A DNA stretch of 64,000 bases, from the NCBI RefSeq assembly GCF_007003975.1, contig NZ_VFTC01000017.1, forward strand, positions 62,001 to 126,000, given 5' to 3'. The notes below the pieces were generated by a model. The model did not search any database. It was given only the letters and a program-made list of their open reading frames with translations, and had not been told where the DNA came from. Below, piece after piece: positions 27,125 through 37,313 of this stretch (within the stretch, counting starts at the first letter, position 1; every line of letters begins with the position of its first letter). Made by a program: the position numbers and the translations under genes. This stretch comes from Mesorhizobium sp. WSM4306. GTDB lineage: Bacteria > Pseudomonadota > Alphaproteobacteria > Rhizobiales > Rhizobiaceae.

Positions 27125-27722
27125 CTGCTGGCATGGGCGGAAGATGCGGCGCAACAATCGTCAGAGCCTCATCGAATTGGAGATCATGCTTGACCAGCAA
27201 ATGCGCGGCCAATGCTTCGATGGCTGACCAGTGATCGAGTACTAGCCGGGCCGTGCGATCTTCGATCCGCCTCCAACGGGGGCGGCGCGGCATCAGGAAC
27301 CGCAACTCACCATAGATTCGCTTGGCATCCGCGTAGTCGCTGCTCCCCTCATTCCCATCGGACGCATTCATCGCCATATCGCGCGGGTCCAGATAGCCTT
27401 CGAATGCGGATTCTGCAAAAGGACCTGCCAGACACGCAACTATCTCTTGGATCGCTTCATCGCGTTGGAAATGTCGATCCATATCGTTCTCGAAAATCGG
27501 CTTTAGCTCCGAGGTGAATCCTTGCGCTGAATAGAAAACCGTGCCTTCGACAAAACCACCGCACTCTCCGTCACCGGCGTCGGGGTAAATACTAACACTT
27601 GAGAAAGCAGGGAGTTCACGGTCGTCGTCGAACATCTGACGGTGCAAAACGATGGCGGCCACCGCGTGCCCGGCTTCGTGATGCGCCACAGACGGGAGAA
27701 GATATTGGGAGGCTACATTCAT
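27090..27722 (-). CDS. M41-like zinc peptidase (stand-alone), copy 1
   Basis: The 210-residue protein carries a zinc HExxH motif, HHEAGHAVAAIVLH (H15, E16, H19), and later VACLAGPFAESAFEGY and SSDYADAKRIYGELRF, the pattern seen in the M41/FtsH peptidase domain without its AAA module. The start overlaps the stop of an S9-AlpA chimera (ATGA at 27719). A second copy, about 90 percent identical, is at 37433. The 3' end overlaps an integrase fragment on the other strand. Substrate unknown; peptidase assignment is from motifs. Confidence 0.7.
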   Translation of the reverse strand: MNVASQYLLPSVAHHEAGHAVAAIVLHRQMFDDDRELPAFSSVSIYPDAGDGECGGFVEGTVFYSAQGFTSELKPIFENDMDRHFQRDEAIQEIVACLAGPFAESAFEGYLDPRDMAMNASDGNEGSSDYADAKRIYGELRFLMPRRPRWRRIEDRTARLVLDHWSAIEALAAHLLVKHDLQFDEALTIVAPHLPPMPAATPPERHPQPA

Positions 27723-27997
27723 GCGGTGCGGCTCTCAGATCTAGTTTCCATCCAAGCCCTGATATCGGATTCAAGCCATGCGACTCGGCCGGGGGAGATG
27801 CGACGCCGCTTAGGGAACAGGCCTGCCTTCAGAGTCGCGCGGTCGCGCTCGAACTGCGTTCCACTGAAGTGCTTCAGGGTCTTTGCCGACTGGCCGGCGG
27901 CCCAGGCAAGTGCCCGCTCGCCTTCCACATCTTCAAGCCAAAGATAGAGATCGTCGTCGGGAGCATCCAGCGTTGGACGGACATCAAATGCGTTCAT
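27719..27997 (-). pseudogene. S9 peptidase N-terminus fused to AlpA-type C-terminus
   Basis: The first 55 residues equal the S9 peptidase start (APDDDLYLWLEDVEGERALA). The frame then continues in GLFPKRRRISPGRVAWLESD IRAWMETR, the C-terminal part of an AlpA/RdfS-type excisionase. The junction is near 27830. A 92-residue product is possible because the frame is open and the promoter copy is intact, but neither half is complete. Confidence 0.65.
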
Positions 27998-28285
27998 GTC
28001 CGGACAGCCTTCAGAAAGAAGGGATAGAGGCTTCCGTTTGATCGGGAACGCTTAGTGTTGGTAGCGGCGCCCACATGTTCGAAAAGCGTGATCATTGATG
28101 AGTTCTTCCAGTCGGTGCGGCATCGCAGTGCTTTTGCGCATAGGACCGCAATTGTCGTGCCAACTGGGAAAATCGTTTCGGAACAACGTGATCGCTCTGG
28201 CAGCGTTGTGTCAGATGTCCGACATCGTCGAGAATCCGACAACGAGTGCTCCTCCTAATCACCGGATCAACCTCCGGCGCCAGTC
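27830..28285. repeat. Long direct repeat, copy B (S9 5' end plus promoter)
   Basis: Second copy of the 20471-20930 unit. Differences are scattered substitutions; the promoter elements remain intact. Confidence 0.85.
28147..28224 (-). promoter_or_regulatory. NifA/sigma-54 promoter copy before chimera and M41-like gene
   Basis: Reverse strand TGGCACGACAATTGCG (28147-28162) is a perfect sigma-54 element. The NifA site TGTCAGATGTCCGACA (28209-28224) is perfect and 46 bases upstream. Confidence 0.82.
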
Positions 28286-28972
28286 GGTGACACCGCATTC
28301 CTCTGTCTTTCCAGGAGACGGCGTGGACATCAATGCCGTTCCTCACCGAACCCGCCTCCTAGCCCTTCGCCCATACGTCACGGCCGCCCCCCGGTTTGGC
28401 TTCAACCTGAAGGATTACGGCGTCCTCTTCGCAGAGAAGATCGGGTTGTTCGTGGCGCGCGCAGCGGAGCCCAAGGAGCTTTTCTGGGTTGCGGATACTG
28501 GCATGTCGATATTACGACCGTGTGTCCTTCGACAAGCTTGGTGGCTTCTTCAACCAGAATCTCGCCGCGGAGATCGAATCGTTATCTGCGCCGCAAAGTG
28601 CGGCCGGTGAGCGGCGTGGCCCTGCGTTCCAGTTGGCCACGGTCCTCGCTGGGACGAGCAAGTAAATGGCTTGCGCAGCAACGGTGCGATCACACCTGGA
28701 GCACGGCGTCATCAGGAAAGCGCCATCCTTGTGCGCCCACGACACCCTGGTCGCCATCGGCCGCATCGCGGGGGGGCACTGTGGGCGATAACCATTCATT
28801 GATCTGGGCGATTGAGGGTTCTGCCGGGGCGCTATTGCTGCTCGGTAGGGCTGCGGGCTGGCGAGTCTACCAAGGCGAGCAACGACAGGCGAGACGGCAG
28901 ACATTACGTGACGGAACTTGATATTGCAGTGCAGCAAGCGTAGAGCACCGCGCGCTTATCGGAGTGTCGTCC
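28286..28972. other. Leader of kup with unrecognised relic
   Basis: A frame around 28310-28500 (LLALRPYVTAAPRFGFNLKD, GLFVARAAEPKELFWVADT) looks protein-like and continues in another frame as SFDKLGGFFNQNLAAEIES, so it is probably a frameshifted relic of an unidentified gene. The rest shows nothing. Confidence 0.35.
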
Positions 28973-30904
28973 ATGGCCCTTACCAATGCTGGTAACGAGG
29001 CAGAACCTGTCGAACAATCGAGCCATTCTGAGGTCGAGCAGCACAGCACCAAGGCGCTGATGTTGGGCGCACTAGGTGTCGTTTATGGCGATATAGGCAC
29101 CAGCCCGATCTATGCATTTCGCGAGGCGTTGCATGCATCAGCGGGTGGCAACGTCGCCAGCCGTGGCGACATCCTCGGCGTACTCTCGCTGATCATCTGG
29201 TCCCTGACGATCACCGTGACGATCAAATACATCATGTTCGTGCTCCGCGCCGACAATCGAGGCGAGGGCGGAGTGCTGTCGCTTATGGCGCTGGCGCGCA
29301 ACAGTTTCCCGACCTGCTCTGCGGTGATCCTCGGCATCGGCATCGGCATCGGCATCGTCGGCGCGGCGCTTTTTTTTGGCGACGCCGTCATTACGCCGGC
29401 AATCTCGGTACTGTCGGCGGTCGAAGGTATGAATGTCGTCACGCCGACGTTCCAGCCCTATGTGGTGCCGCTGACACTGGCCATCCTGGCGATCGTGTTT
29501 GCGGTACAGCGGTTTGGCACCGGCGGCGTAGGATTGGTGTTCGGACCCGTTACCGCGCTGTGGTTCCTGGCCATCGGCCTTTCCGGGCTCAACCACATCA
29601 TGGACGACCCGGAAATCCTGCTGGCAATCAGCCCGCATTACATCGTGTCGTTCCTGGTCAACTCGCCTGACGTCGCCTTCGTTACGGTTGGTGCAGTCTT
29701 CCTCGCCGTCACCGGAGCCGAGGCGCTCTACGCCGACCTCGGCCATTTCGGCCGCAAGCCGATCGTGCTCGCCTGGCTGGCGATCGTGTTCCCTTGTCTG
29801 TTGCTCAATTATGTCGGGCAAGGCGCCTTCGTGCTGGCAAATGGCGGCGTTGTCGGTCATCCGTTCTTCGAGATGAACCAGGGCTGGACGCTTATTCCGA
29901 TGGTCGTGCTTGCCACGGCGGCGACCGTGATCGCCTGCCAGGCGGTGATCTCCGGCGCCTTTTCGCTGACCAGGCAAGCGGTACAGCTCAACATGCTGCC
30001 GCGTTTCGTCATCCAGCACACGTCGGAAAAACAGTCGGGCCAGATCTATCTGCCGCGCATCAACCTGATGCTGGCGCTGGTGGTGATGCTGCTGGTGGTC
30101 GGCTTCGGCGAATCCAGCCGGCTGGCCTCGGCCTACGGTATTTCGGTGACCGGCAATATGCTGGTGACGAACATACTGCTTTTTGTTGTGATGACGCGCA
30201 TCTGGAAATGGCCGCTCGGCGTCGCGATAGCCTTAATGGCGGTGTTCGTCTTCATCGATACCGGCTTCTTTGCAGCTAACATCGTCAAGGTATTCGAAGG
30301 CGGCTGGGCCTCGCTTGCCATTGCCGCAGTGATCGTGATGACCATGTGGACTTGGATAAGAGGCAGCAGGTATCTATTTGACAAGACGCGCAGGAACCAG
30401 ATTCCGCTCGATTTCCTTGCGGGCAATCTGTTGAAGAAGAAACCGCAGCTGGTGTCCGGTACGGCCGTGTTCCTGACCAGCGATCCCGCCAGTGCGCCGA
30501 CCGCGTTGATGCACAGCCTGAAGCACTACAAGGCGCTGCACGAACAGAACGTCATCCTCTCTGTGGTGACGGCGCAGCAGCCCGTGGTGCCCGACAGCGA
30601 GCGGATCAAGATGGAAACGATCAATGAGCTGTTCATGCGGGTGACACTGACCTTCGGCTACATGGAACAGCCTAACATCCCGCGTGCGCTGGCGATCTGC
30701 CGCAAGCAGGGTTGGAAGTTCGACATCATGACGACGTCCTTCTTCCTGTCGCGTCGCTCGCTCAAGGCGTCACCCAACTCCGGCATGCCGGTGTGGCAGG
30801 ACAAGCTGTTCATCGGCTTGGCGCGCACGGCCGCCGACGCGACGGAGTATTTCCAGATCCCGACCGGACGTGTGGTCGAGATCGGAACGCAAGTGGCCGT
30901 TTAG
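28973..30904 (+). CDS. kup: Kup-family low-affinity potassium transporter
   Basis: The 643-residue protein has about 12 membrane segments and the Kup signatures GVVYGDIGTSPIYAFREAL near the N-terminus, LRADNRGEGGVLSLMALA and GDAVITPAISVLSAVEG. A soluble C-terminal domain (about 470-643) follows. Kup proteins take up K+ with protons. I choose ATG 28973 with GGAG 8 bases upstream, though a GTG at 28964 is in frame. It stands alone between repeats; Mesorhizobium islands often carry such extra copies. Confidence 0.93.
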   Translation: MALTNAGNEAEPVEQSSHSEVEQHSTKALMLGALGVVYGDIGTSPIYAFREALHASAGGNVASRGDILGVLSLIIWSLTITVTIKYIMFVLRADNRGEGGVLSLMALARNSFPTCSAVILGIGIGIGIVGAALFFGDAVITPAISVLSAVEGMNVVTPTFQPYVVPLTLAILAIVFAVQRFGTGGVGLVFGPVTALWFLAIGLSGLNHIMDDPEILLAISPHYIVSFLVNSPDVAFVTVGAVFLAVTGAEALYADLGHFGRKPIVLAWLAIVFPCLLLNYVGQGAFVLANGGVVGHPFFEMNQGWTLIPMVVLATAATVIACQAVISGAFSLTRQAVQLNMLPRFVIQHTSEKQSGQIYLPRINLMLALVVMLLVVGFGESSRLASAYGISVTGNMLVTNILLFVVMTRIWKWPLGVAIALMAVFVFIDTGFFAANIVKVFEGGWASLAIAAVIVMTMWTWIRGSRYLFDKTRRNQIPLDFLAGNLLKKKPQLVSGTAVFLTSDPASAPTALMHSLKHYKALHEQNVILSVVTAQQPVVPDSERIKMETINELFMRVTLTFGYMEQPNIPRALAICRKQGWKFDIMTTSFFLSRRSLKASPNSGMPVWQDKLFIGLARTAADATEYFQIPTGRVVEIGTQVAV

Positions 30905-31206
30905 GTATGCCCGGTTAAGCAGAATCAATTGGCATTTCGCGAGCCGGTGAATGCCTGACCGGGCGGAGGCCACGATGCTTGCGCCAAACTGGGGTCCGGT
31001 TCCAGGCCTGAAGCTTCCGGCCCCGAAAGCCGTCCTTTACGCCTGCGATCATTTCCGTTCCGCATTGTCTTGCCGACCCACCAGTCGAGATGCGCTGAAA
31101 CGACCTCGCCGGGCAGCAACTTATCATTTGAACCTAATCGATGTGCCGCAAGTCCGACCTTCATTCTTCAGTTCACAGGCTAGCGTTGCCAAAATCGGCG
31201 TGCCGC
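30905..31206. other. Spacer, no gene recognised
   Basis: No domain or convincing start in either strand. Confidence 0.35.
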
Positions 31207-31672
31207 CTAACCGGCGCCGCACCGTGACCTGTCAGGATGCTATGCAGGCGCGAGGCAGAAGCTGGCTCGAGGCCGCCGGCCTGGTGCTGGTCCGGCAGCG
31301 GCCGGGCTCGGCCAAAGGCTTCATGTTCCTCTGGAGGATGAGACGGGTGCGGCAAACGTCGTCGTCTGGGTCAAGATCTCTCGAGAAATTCCGGCGCGTG
31401 CTTCTTGCTTCGGCCATGCTCGGCGTCCGCGGACGCATCCGACGGAAGAGGAGGTGGTGCACCTCGTCGCCCACGAGCTGACCGATCTGTCGGCCGGGCT
31501 GGCCAGCGTGGGAAACCGCAAGACGCCGTTTCCGTTGCCGCACGGCCGAGGGACGAGGCTCATCACGGCGGATCGGGCATCGATCCGCGCGGCATGCCGA
31601 AGGGGCGCGACATCGTCGATGCAGTATGACCATATCGACCCTATCAAGTTCAAGACGCGTAACTTCCGGTAG
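31207..31672 (+). pseudogene. dnaE2: dnaE2 3' fragment (error-prone polymerase)
   Basis: Joined frames give the end of DnaE2: GRSWLEAAGLVLVRQRPGSA, LEDETGAANVVVWVKI, EKFRRVLLASAMLGVRGRI, EEEVVHLVAHELTDLSAGLA and the C-terminal KFKTRNFR. At least three frameshifts and loss of the first 90 percent make it non-functional. Confidence 0.8.
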
Positions 31673-31725
31673 CGCTTCCGGAGGCCACTTCAGCAGCATG
31701 TTGTGCACACTTTTGTCGGACCCTG

Positions 31726-31923
31726 TTAACTGCCGATTGGCAGCAGGTCACCCCGTGCCGGATCCCAAATGTCGTCGCTCTCAAGCGCAACGACTGCCCG
31801 CACCCTTTTTAAGTCAGCGAGCACCTCCACCGCCGGACGCCGCCCCGTTTCCTGAGCCGCGGCGTAACGGGTGTATTTGTGACTGTCCGGCTCAAACCAC
31901 TTCAACGATTCCAAAGTAGCCAT
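31726..31923 (-). CDS. Small hypothetical protein
   Basis: A 65-residue frame starting MATLESLKWFEPDSHKYTRY with AAGGGCG a few bases before the ATG. The composition is protein-like and hydrophilic. No family was recognised. Confidence 0.35.
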   Translation of the reverse strand: MATLESLKWFEPDSHKYTRYAAAQETGRRPAVEVLADLKRVRAVVALESDDIWDPARGDLLPIGS

Positions 31924-32096
31924 GGCATCGCCCTTGCGGCTGCGCGTGATGCGAATGATCGTGATCCCATCCTAAGCGCTCGCGTCGAATGGAGACACGC
32001 TGCCAACGCTTCATCTGCTCTACCCCATCTTTGTTCCAAGGCGGTCGGATCATCTCAATGAGCCCTGCCTCGGGGTGGCCAAAGCATGCATATTTA

Positions 32097-32562
32097 TCGT
32101 TCGGCCCCGCATCGAATTATCATCTGCGATGTGGGACTCGATCTTGGGTTGGCGACGGCTTCGCTCCGGGAGTAGACGTCGGACCACTGATAAGTGCCGG
32201 ACCTTCTCCACAATTTCTCGGCGGACTCATCGTGAACGCTCGATTGGACGTAAATGCGGTTCGCGGAAACGCAGGTCTGGCCGGCATTGCGGAACTTCGC
32301 CTGGACCGCACCGTCAACAGCACCGTCAATGTCGGCATCATCGAAGATGATGAAAGGTGCATTGCCGCCGGTTTCAAGGCTGACCTTCTTGATCTGGTCA
32401 GAGCACTGACGCATCAGCAGCCGTCCGACCTCGTTCGAACCGGTAAAGCTGATCTTTGGAATTGGTGCAGAGTTCACGGCCCACGCGATCACCTTCGGAC
32501 GCATAGATCAGGTTGACCACGCCATCGGGAAAGCCGGCCTGATGGCGAGAGCAAACATTGCA
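32097..32562 (-). pseudogene. Aldehyde dehydrogenase internal fragment
   Basis: The segment 32214-32562 is almost identical to 42114-42475 of the intact dehydrogenase and includes GNAPFIIFDDADIDGAVDGA and the catalytic FRNAGQTCVSANR. Both ends are cut and frameshifts flank it (32097-32213 is more diverged). It is a duplicated fragment. Confidence 0.8.
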
Positions 32563-33060
32563 CCTAGCCACGCCACGATAAGATCGAGCGCGGCTTCGTT
32601 GCGTGCGGGTCTGTGGTCAGTGGAGGGCGGAGGAAAAGCGCTCGGCGTGCTCGCCCTCGCGATACCACTGGTTCGCGCCGGCAAGCGCCAGTTTCTGAGG
32701 CAAATCGCCGAACAGCTGGTAGAGCCTTACTCTCAGGGCTTGGCATCTATGTCGCCTACGACCGCCACATGCAGCCCGTCGCGTGCGAAAGCGGCTTTGT
32801 GGAAGGCGCTTAGATCGGAGGGCGTTACGCTAGTCAGCCTCCCTTGGGCGGTCTCGAATACGGATGCGTGCGTAGATTCCGCGCCGCCAGGCCAGCTCGG
32901 CGATCGCATGAGGTTCGCGCTCATTGGCAATGATTTCGGAGAGAAGCTGGGCGCGTATGCGGTCGAAAAGTGCTGGTGTAGCCGGATGCGGGTCCCGCCG
33001 CCGAGAATGTCGGCCAGCAGTCGAGCGCCGCGGCCCCGCACCAGGGACCGCCCATGAATG
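32563..33060 (-). pseudogene. M16 peptidase remnant
   Basis: Pieces of the M16 gene at 43.5-46.2 kb recur in compressed form: TPSDLSAFHKAAFARDGLH, VAVVGDIDA and RLLADILGGG. Divergence from the intact gene is greater than for the neighbouring dehydrogenase fragment. Order (dehydrogenase then M16 on the reverse strand) is the same as in the intact locus. Confidence 0.7.
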
Positions 33061-33222
33061 ACTCATGCGAGGCGTCTCAAGGCTGTCCGCGATCCAGCGC
33101 CAGATCTCCGCCTCGCCCGAGACGCGCAGAGCTGGCCGGTTGTGCAGGAGCCGTCGGCAATATCCGCCTTCCTCGTTCGGATGGGTAACGCTTGCGATAC
33201 GGAGTCTTGACTTTGGCAGTCG

Positions 33223-33286
33223 CTCTGTGACATTACCTATATAAAGTTCGAAAGAAGGCGATATGGATCATGCATAGGTCACAGAG
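33223..33286. promoter_or_regulatory. Inverted repeat before hipBA, candidate operator
   Basis: CTCTGTGAC (33223-33231) and GTCACAGAG (33278-33286) are perfect 9-base arms, 46 bases apart, flanking a TATAAAG string. The right arm ends 6 bases before the hipB start. Paired HipB operators often have this kind of placement. Confidence 0.5.
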
Positions 33287-33292
33287 ACCCGA

Positions 33293-33631
33293 ATGAAGGC
33301 AACGTATAAACGCACCTATTCGCGCTACGCGATGGAAGCGCTTGGCCTTTTCGGTAAGACCATCCGGCTTGGCCGGATGCAGCACCGGTTAACCGCACAG
33401 GAGTTAGCCGAGAGAATCGGTGTTTCACGCAGCACCCTGCAGCGCATCGAGAAGGGCGATCCCAAAGTCGAAATCGGACTGATGTTCGAAGCTGCTGCCA
33501 TTGTCGGTGTGAAGCTGTTCGATGCCGACGGCAATGGCATCACAGCCCTCACAGGCCGCATGGACGATCGCATCGCGCTGCTGCCGAAGCACGTCTACAA
33601 GGCCGGCAAGCAGATCGTCGATGAGTTCTAA
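33293..33631 (+). CDS. hipB: HipB-like Xre antitoxin
   Basis: The 112-residue protein has an HTH_3 domain (about 25-80): IRLGRMQHRLTAQELAERIG, then SRSTLQRIEKGDPKVEIGLM. It overlaps the HipA gene by 11 bases (33621-33631), the usual antitoxin-first arrangement. It should bind the inverted repeat upstream and neutralise HipA. Confidence 0.85.
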   Translation: MKATYKRTYSRYAMEALGLFGKTIRLGRMQHRLTAQELAERIGVSRSTLQRIEKGDPKVEIGLMFEAAAIVGVKLFDADGNGITALTGRMDDRIALLPKHVYKAGKQIVDEF

Positions 33632-34937
33632 GGTCCCCAAGTACGACGAAGCCTATGTCTGGGTCTGGCTGCCGGGCGAGACCGCGCCGGTTGTCGCCGG
33701 GCGGCTATATGCCCATGACGGACTCGTCAGCTTCAACTATGGCAGGAGCTTTCGTGAACTGGGAAGCGCGATCCCGCTTTATCTCCCGGAACTGCCCCTG
33801 AAGGCAGGCGAATTGCCTTTGCTTCCTGGCCTAACCATGCCGGGATGCATCCGCGATGCTGCCCCTGATGCCTGGGGACGACGGGTTATCCTAAACCGCA
33901 AATTCGGTGTGAAGGGCGATGAAATCGCGCGGCTCGATATTTCAGAACTGACGTTCTTGCTGGAATCAGGCTCGGACCGCATCGGCGCGCTCGATTTTCA
34001 GTTTTCGCCAATGCATTACGAGCCGCGCGCACTGGCCAATGCCACTCTCGAAGAGCTTGTCCAATCGGCGGAGCGGGTAGAGAAAGGTATTCCGCTCACC
34101 CCCGAATTAGATCAGGCGCTGCATCACGGCAGCTCGATCGGCGGCGCAAGGCCAAAGGCGCTGATCGAGGGTGACGCCGTCAAGCATGTCGCGAAATTTT
34201 CCTCGTCTGCCGACCTTTACAGCGTCGTCAAAGGAGAATTCATAGCCATGCGGCTTGCCGCCTTGTGCGGCATCAGAGCGGCATCCGTCTCGCTCGTTCG
34301 CGCCGCAGGCAACGACGTGTTGCTCGTCGAGCGATTCGACCGGATCAAGGTCACGGGCGGCTGGCAACGCAAATCCATGGTCTCAGCGCTGACGATGCTC
34401 GCGCTCGATGAGATGATGGCGCGTTACGCCAGCTACCAGGATTTGGCGGAGATCATTCGCCACCGATTCACCGCGCCGTCGGAAACTCTGCGCGAGTTGT
34501 TCAGCCGCATTGTCTTCAACATACTTTGCGGCAACACCGACGATCATGCCCGCAACCATGCGGCATTCTGGGACGGCGCTAAGCTCACCCTCACGCCTGC
34601 GTACGATATTTGTCCGCAGGCCCGCAGTGGCCAGGAGGCCAGCCAGGCCATGCTCATCAGCGGCAATAACCGCATGAGCCGGATAGCGTCCTGCCTTGAA
34701 GCGGCGCATCACTTCCTGCTCAGCGCGCCGGAAGCTCTTGCGATTGTTGAAGGCCAGCTCCGATGCATTGCGGAGAATTGGCCGCGTGTCAGCGAGGAAG
34801 CTACGCTATCCGGCACAGATCGCAATCTGTTCTGGGGCCGACAGTTCCTCAATCCCTACGCTTTTACGGCGCTGGAAGGAAGCGCCGACGTTCTCCGCGC
34901 TCTGGCTGACGAACTACGCAACAGTGTTCACGCCTGA
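33621..34937 (+). CDS. hipA: HipA-like serine/threonine kinase toxin
   Basis: The 438-residue protein has the HipA N-terminal domain (GRLYAHDGLVSFNYGRSF), the loop SSIGGARPKALI, the ATP-binding VAKFSS, and the catalytic NTDDHARNHAAF motif with a following DICPQ (DFG-like). HipA kinases phosphorylate glutamyl-tRNA synthetase or other targets and promote growth arrest. Start MSSKVPKYDEAY at 33621 overlaps hipB. All catalytic residues appear present. Confidence 0.88.
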   Translation: MSSKVPKYDEAYVWVWLPGETAPVVAGRLYAHDGLVSFNYGRSFRELGSAIPLYLPELPLKAGELPLLPGLTMPGCIRDAAPDAWGRRVILNRKFGVKGDEIARLDISELTFLLESGSDRIGALDFQFSPMHYEPRALANATLEELVQSAERVEKGIPLTPELDQALHHGSSIGGARPKALIEGDAVKHVAKFSSSADLYSVVKGEFIAMRLAALCGIRAASVSLVRAAGNDVLLVERFDRIKVTGGWQRKSMVSALTMLALDEMMARYASYQDLAEIIRHRFTAPSETLRELFSRIVFNILCGNTDDHARNHAAFWDGAKLTLTPAYDICPQARSGQEASQAMLISGNNRMSRIASCLEAAHHFLLSAPEALAIVEGQLRCIAENWPRVSEEATLSGTDRNLFWGRQFLNPYAFTALEGSADVLRALADELRNSVHA

Positions 34938-35169
34938 TCCGGCGCTGGATTTCGGACAAGCTCGGCAAGCGCAAGACGCCCACAATATCGACAACCCTTG
35001 CCGTGCCAGGACGAAGATTGAACAAACGGCTCTTCAACAGTGACAACGTGCACTGCGGAGAGATGTGGAGCTGACACCGCAAAAGCCCAAGACGCGCGAC
35101 TTCCCGCGATACAACTCCACATAACTGAGCGTCTACAAGCGGTGCAGCCAGCCAAACATCCAGCCATCA
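34938..35169. other. Spacer, no gene recognised
   Basis: No supported feature. Confidence 0.35.
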
Positions 35170-36026
35170 AAGCGATGATCGTCTGATCTTTTGCCGATGA
35201 CATCACGTCGGGGAAGCCTTGTTCGAGCGCTTGCCGCTTCATATCGATACCGGCCTGGGCGTAGCGCATCGTTAGTTCAGCCCGAGTGGCCTGGCCATCG
35301 ACTGATGGTGGCGATGTCAACACCCGCCTTGACGAGGTGGATGGCCGTCGTGTCCCGCAAAGGGCGATGATGGATGCTTTTTTCCGCCATGGTGGTTCCT
35401 TCGCCCGCAGCCATGTGTGCGCAGCAAGTATGGAACACCGAACCGGGTGAGCAGTGTGGGGCGGTCGTTGCTTTGCTCGGCGGGACAGGGCGATACCAGA
35501 CGAAGGTCACAATCGAAGATTCAGGATCCCTGAACTCGTGCATCCGTATTGAACATCAGCGAAAACAGAGCGTAATCCCGCTGTCCAGAAGGCGTGCGGC
35601 GGACGATACGCGCCAGGACGCTCTTGATTTCCGGGCTCATCGAGATATTCGACAGGTGCCACCCACGCGCCCTCTTGAAGGGAAGTGTCACCACCAGTTG
35701 CAGCGTATCCTAATATTCGGGGTGCTCCGAAATCAGGAACCGCGCAAAGGCATGCATCGCCGCCAGCCTTGCATTGCGGGTCGCAACTGCCACGCTCGAC
35801 CTCAAGTGATGTGAGAAAGCTGCCCATCCTGTCGGTATTGATGTCGGAGACCGCTTCTTCTTTCAAGAATATCTTCCCGCTCTCCCGCGGCATGAGCCCG
35901 TGGCATGCTTCGGCCCAATGCTGTGGATTGATGTTTCTTCATGCCACAACCTCGCTGACGAGACCGCCGAAAGCCCCTTCAAAGCGGTCGGTGGCGATCT
36001 CTCGCAGCTTTGGAAGGTAGTGCATT
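35170..36026 (-). pseudogene. Tyrosine recombinase relic (transposon type)
   Basis: Reverse frames give GSFLTSLEVERG and VAPVEYLDEP near the start, then HPLRDTTAIHLVKAGVDIA and TISRWPGHSG with the HxxR box and YARAD-type end RYA...DMKRQALEQGFPD. Several frameshifts are present. This family is the XerD-like recombinase trio of some rhizobial transposons. Confidence 0.7.
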
Positions 36027-36131
36027 GATTTTTCGTGGAATGGGGACCCTGTTTAAAGGGTGATTTTCGTCCAAACGGGACCCCTTAACGATGGGGTCAT
36101 CAAGATGCCTCCGGCTTGATCGGAGGCATTT

Positions 36132-36920
36132 GTGTTTTGGATGTTGGTTTTAGAGACGATTGCAAAGATACGTCGGCTGTCGCTGGTCCAGGGGAAGTCG
36201 ATCAAAGCGATCTGCCGTGAGCTGAAGATCTCGCGCAAGGTGGTGCGCAAGGTCCTGCGTTCTGAGGAGACGCAGTTCCGCTACGAGCGCAAGCACCAGC
36301 CCTATCCCCGCATGGGAGCTCGGCGTGAGACGCGGGACCGGCTGCTGTCGGCGAATGCGGCCAAGCCGCAGCGGGAGCGGCTGCCGGTCGCTTCGACGGC
36401 TTCCATTGCATTCCCCCGTCGGTGTCGAAGACCTGCACGGTGCGCTTCGACAACAACAAATACTCGGTGCTGTCGAGTGCCGTCGGTCGGCCCATCGAGA
36501 TCCATGCTTATGTCGATCGGATCGCATCCGCCAGAGGATGGCGTGGTCGTGGGAGAACACGTTCGCTCCTTTGGCCGCAACGAGGTCGCCTACGATCCCT
36601 GGCACACGGCGCGCGCCGTTCCTTGGCTGGGTCGTGCGGTCGGCAATGGAGAAGGTGCGGCGCAGCTCAAGGCGGTTGATGACGTCGACCGGCAGATGGT
36701 GTTGATCCTCACCTGGGTGCTGACCGACGGATTGAGCGCGGTCGAGGCCGCCTGTCAGGAAGCCATCGAGCACGGTGCATCGTCGGCGCCGGTGATCCTC
36801 AACATCCTGGCCCGCAGCCGCGATCCGGCGCCGGGCACGATCCTTTCCATTCCCCAAGCGCTGAAGCTAGCTCACGAGCGGTCGCCGACTGCACCCGCTA
36901 TGACAGTCTCAGGAGGACAA
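36132..36920 (+). pseudogene. istA (IS21 transposase) remnant
   Basis: The N-terminal HTH is clear (AKIRRLSLVQGKSIKAICRE, SRKVVRKVLRSE) and the C-terminal part too (VEAACQEAIEHGASSAPVIL). The central DDE domain is deleted or out of frame. Confidence 0.75.
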
Positions 36921-36926
36921 ACAGCC

Positions 36927-37260
36927 ATGGAACGCACCGAGGTACTGGAACTGATGGGAGCGCTGAAGCTCTACGGAATGCGCAGAGCCTATGACGAGAT
37001 CATGGGCGCGTCGCCATCAAGCGACGGCACGAGCCGCCCAGGATTGTCGGTGATCTCTTGCAGGCCGAGATATCGGAGAAGCAGGCCCGCTCCATCAAAT
37101 ACCAGTTCGCTGTCGCCAAGTTGCCGCTGGCCAAGGACATCGACGACTTCGACTTCGCCGACACGCCGGTCACCCCCTGATGCGCGATCTCGCCCGGCCG
37201 CGCCTTCGTCGCCGATCAGCGCAACATCGTCCTGGTCGGCCGCCTTCACGGGTCACCCAA
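36927..37260 (+). pseudogene. istB (IS21 helper ATPase) remnant
   Basis: MERTEVLELMGALKLYGMRR opens the gene, then in another frame PPRIVGDLLQAEISEKQARS, KYQFAVAKLPLAKDIDDFDF and AFVADQRNIVLVG. The Walker A loop is lost where the sequence breaks off. Confidence 0.75.
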
Positions 37261-37313
37261 CTCGCGCGGAAGGTCGACCGCATTGCGACGGGCGCGTGTC
37301 GACTTCCCAACAA

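Larger units (their letters stand above)
36024..37260 (+). mobile_element. IS21-family element remnant
   Basis: Multiple terminal repeats of IS21 type occur at the left end (TGATTTTTCGTGGAATGGGG at 36025 and TGATTTTCGTCCAAACGGGA at 36060). Degenerate istA and istB frames follow. The right end is missing; the sequence joins a duplicated promoter cassette near 37312. Confidence 0.75.
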
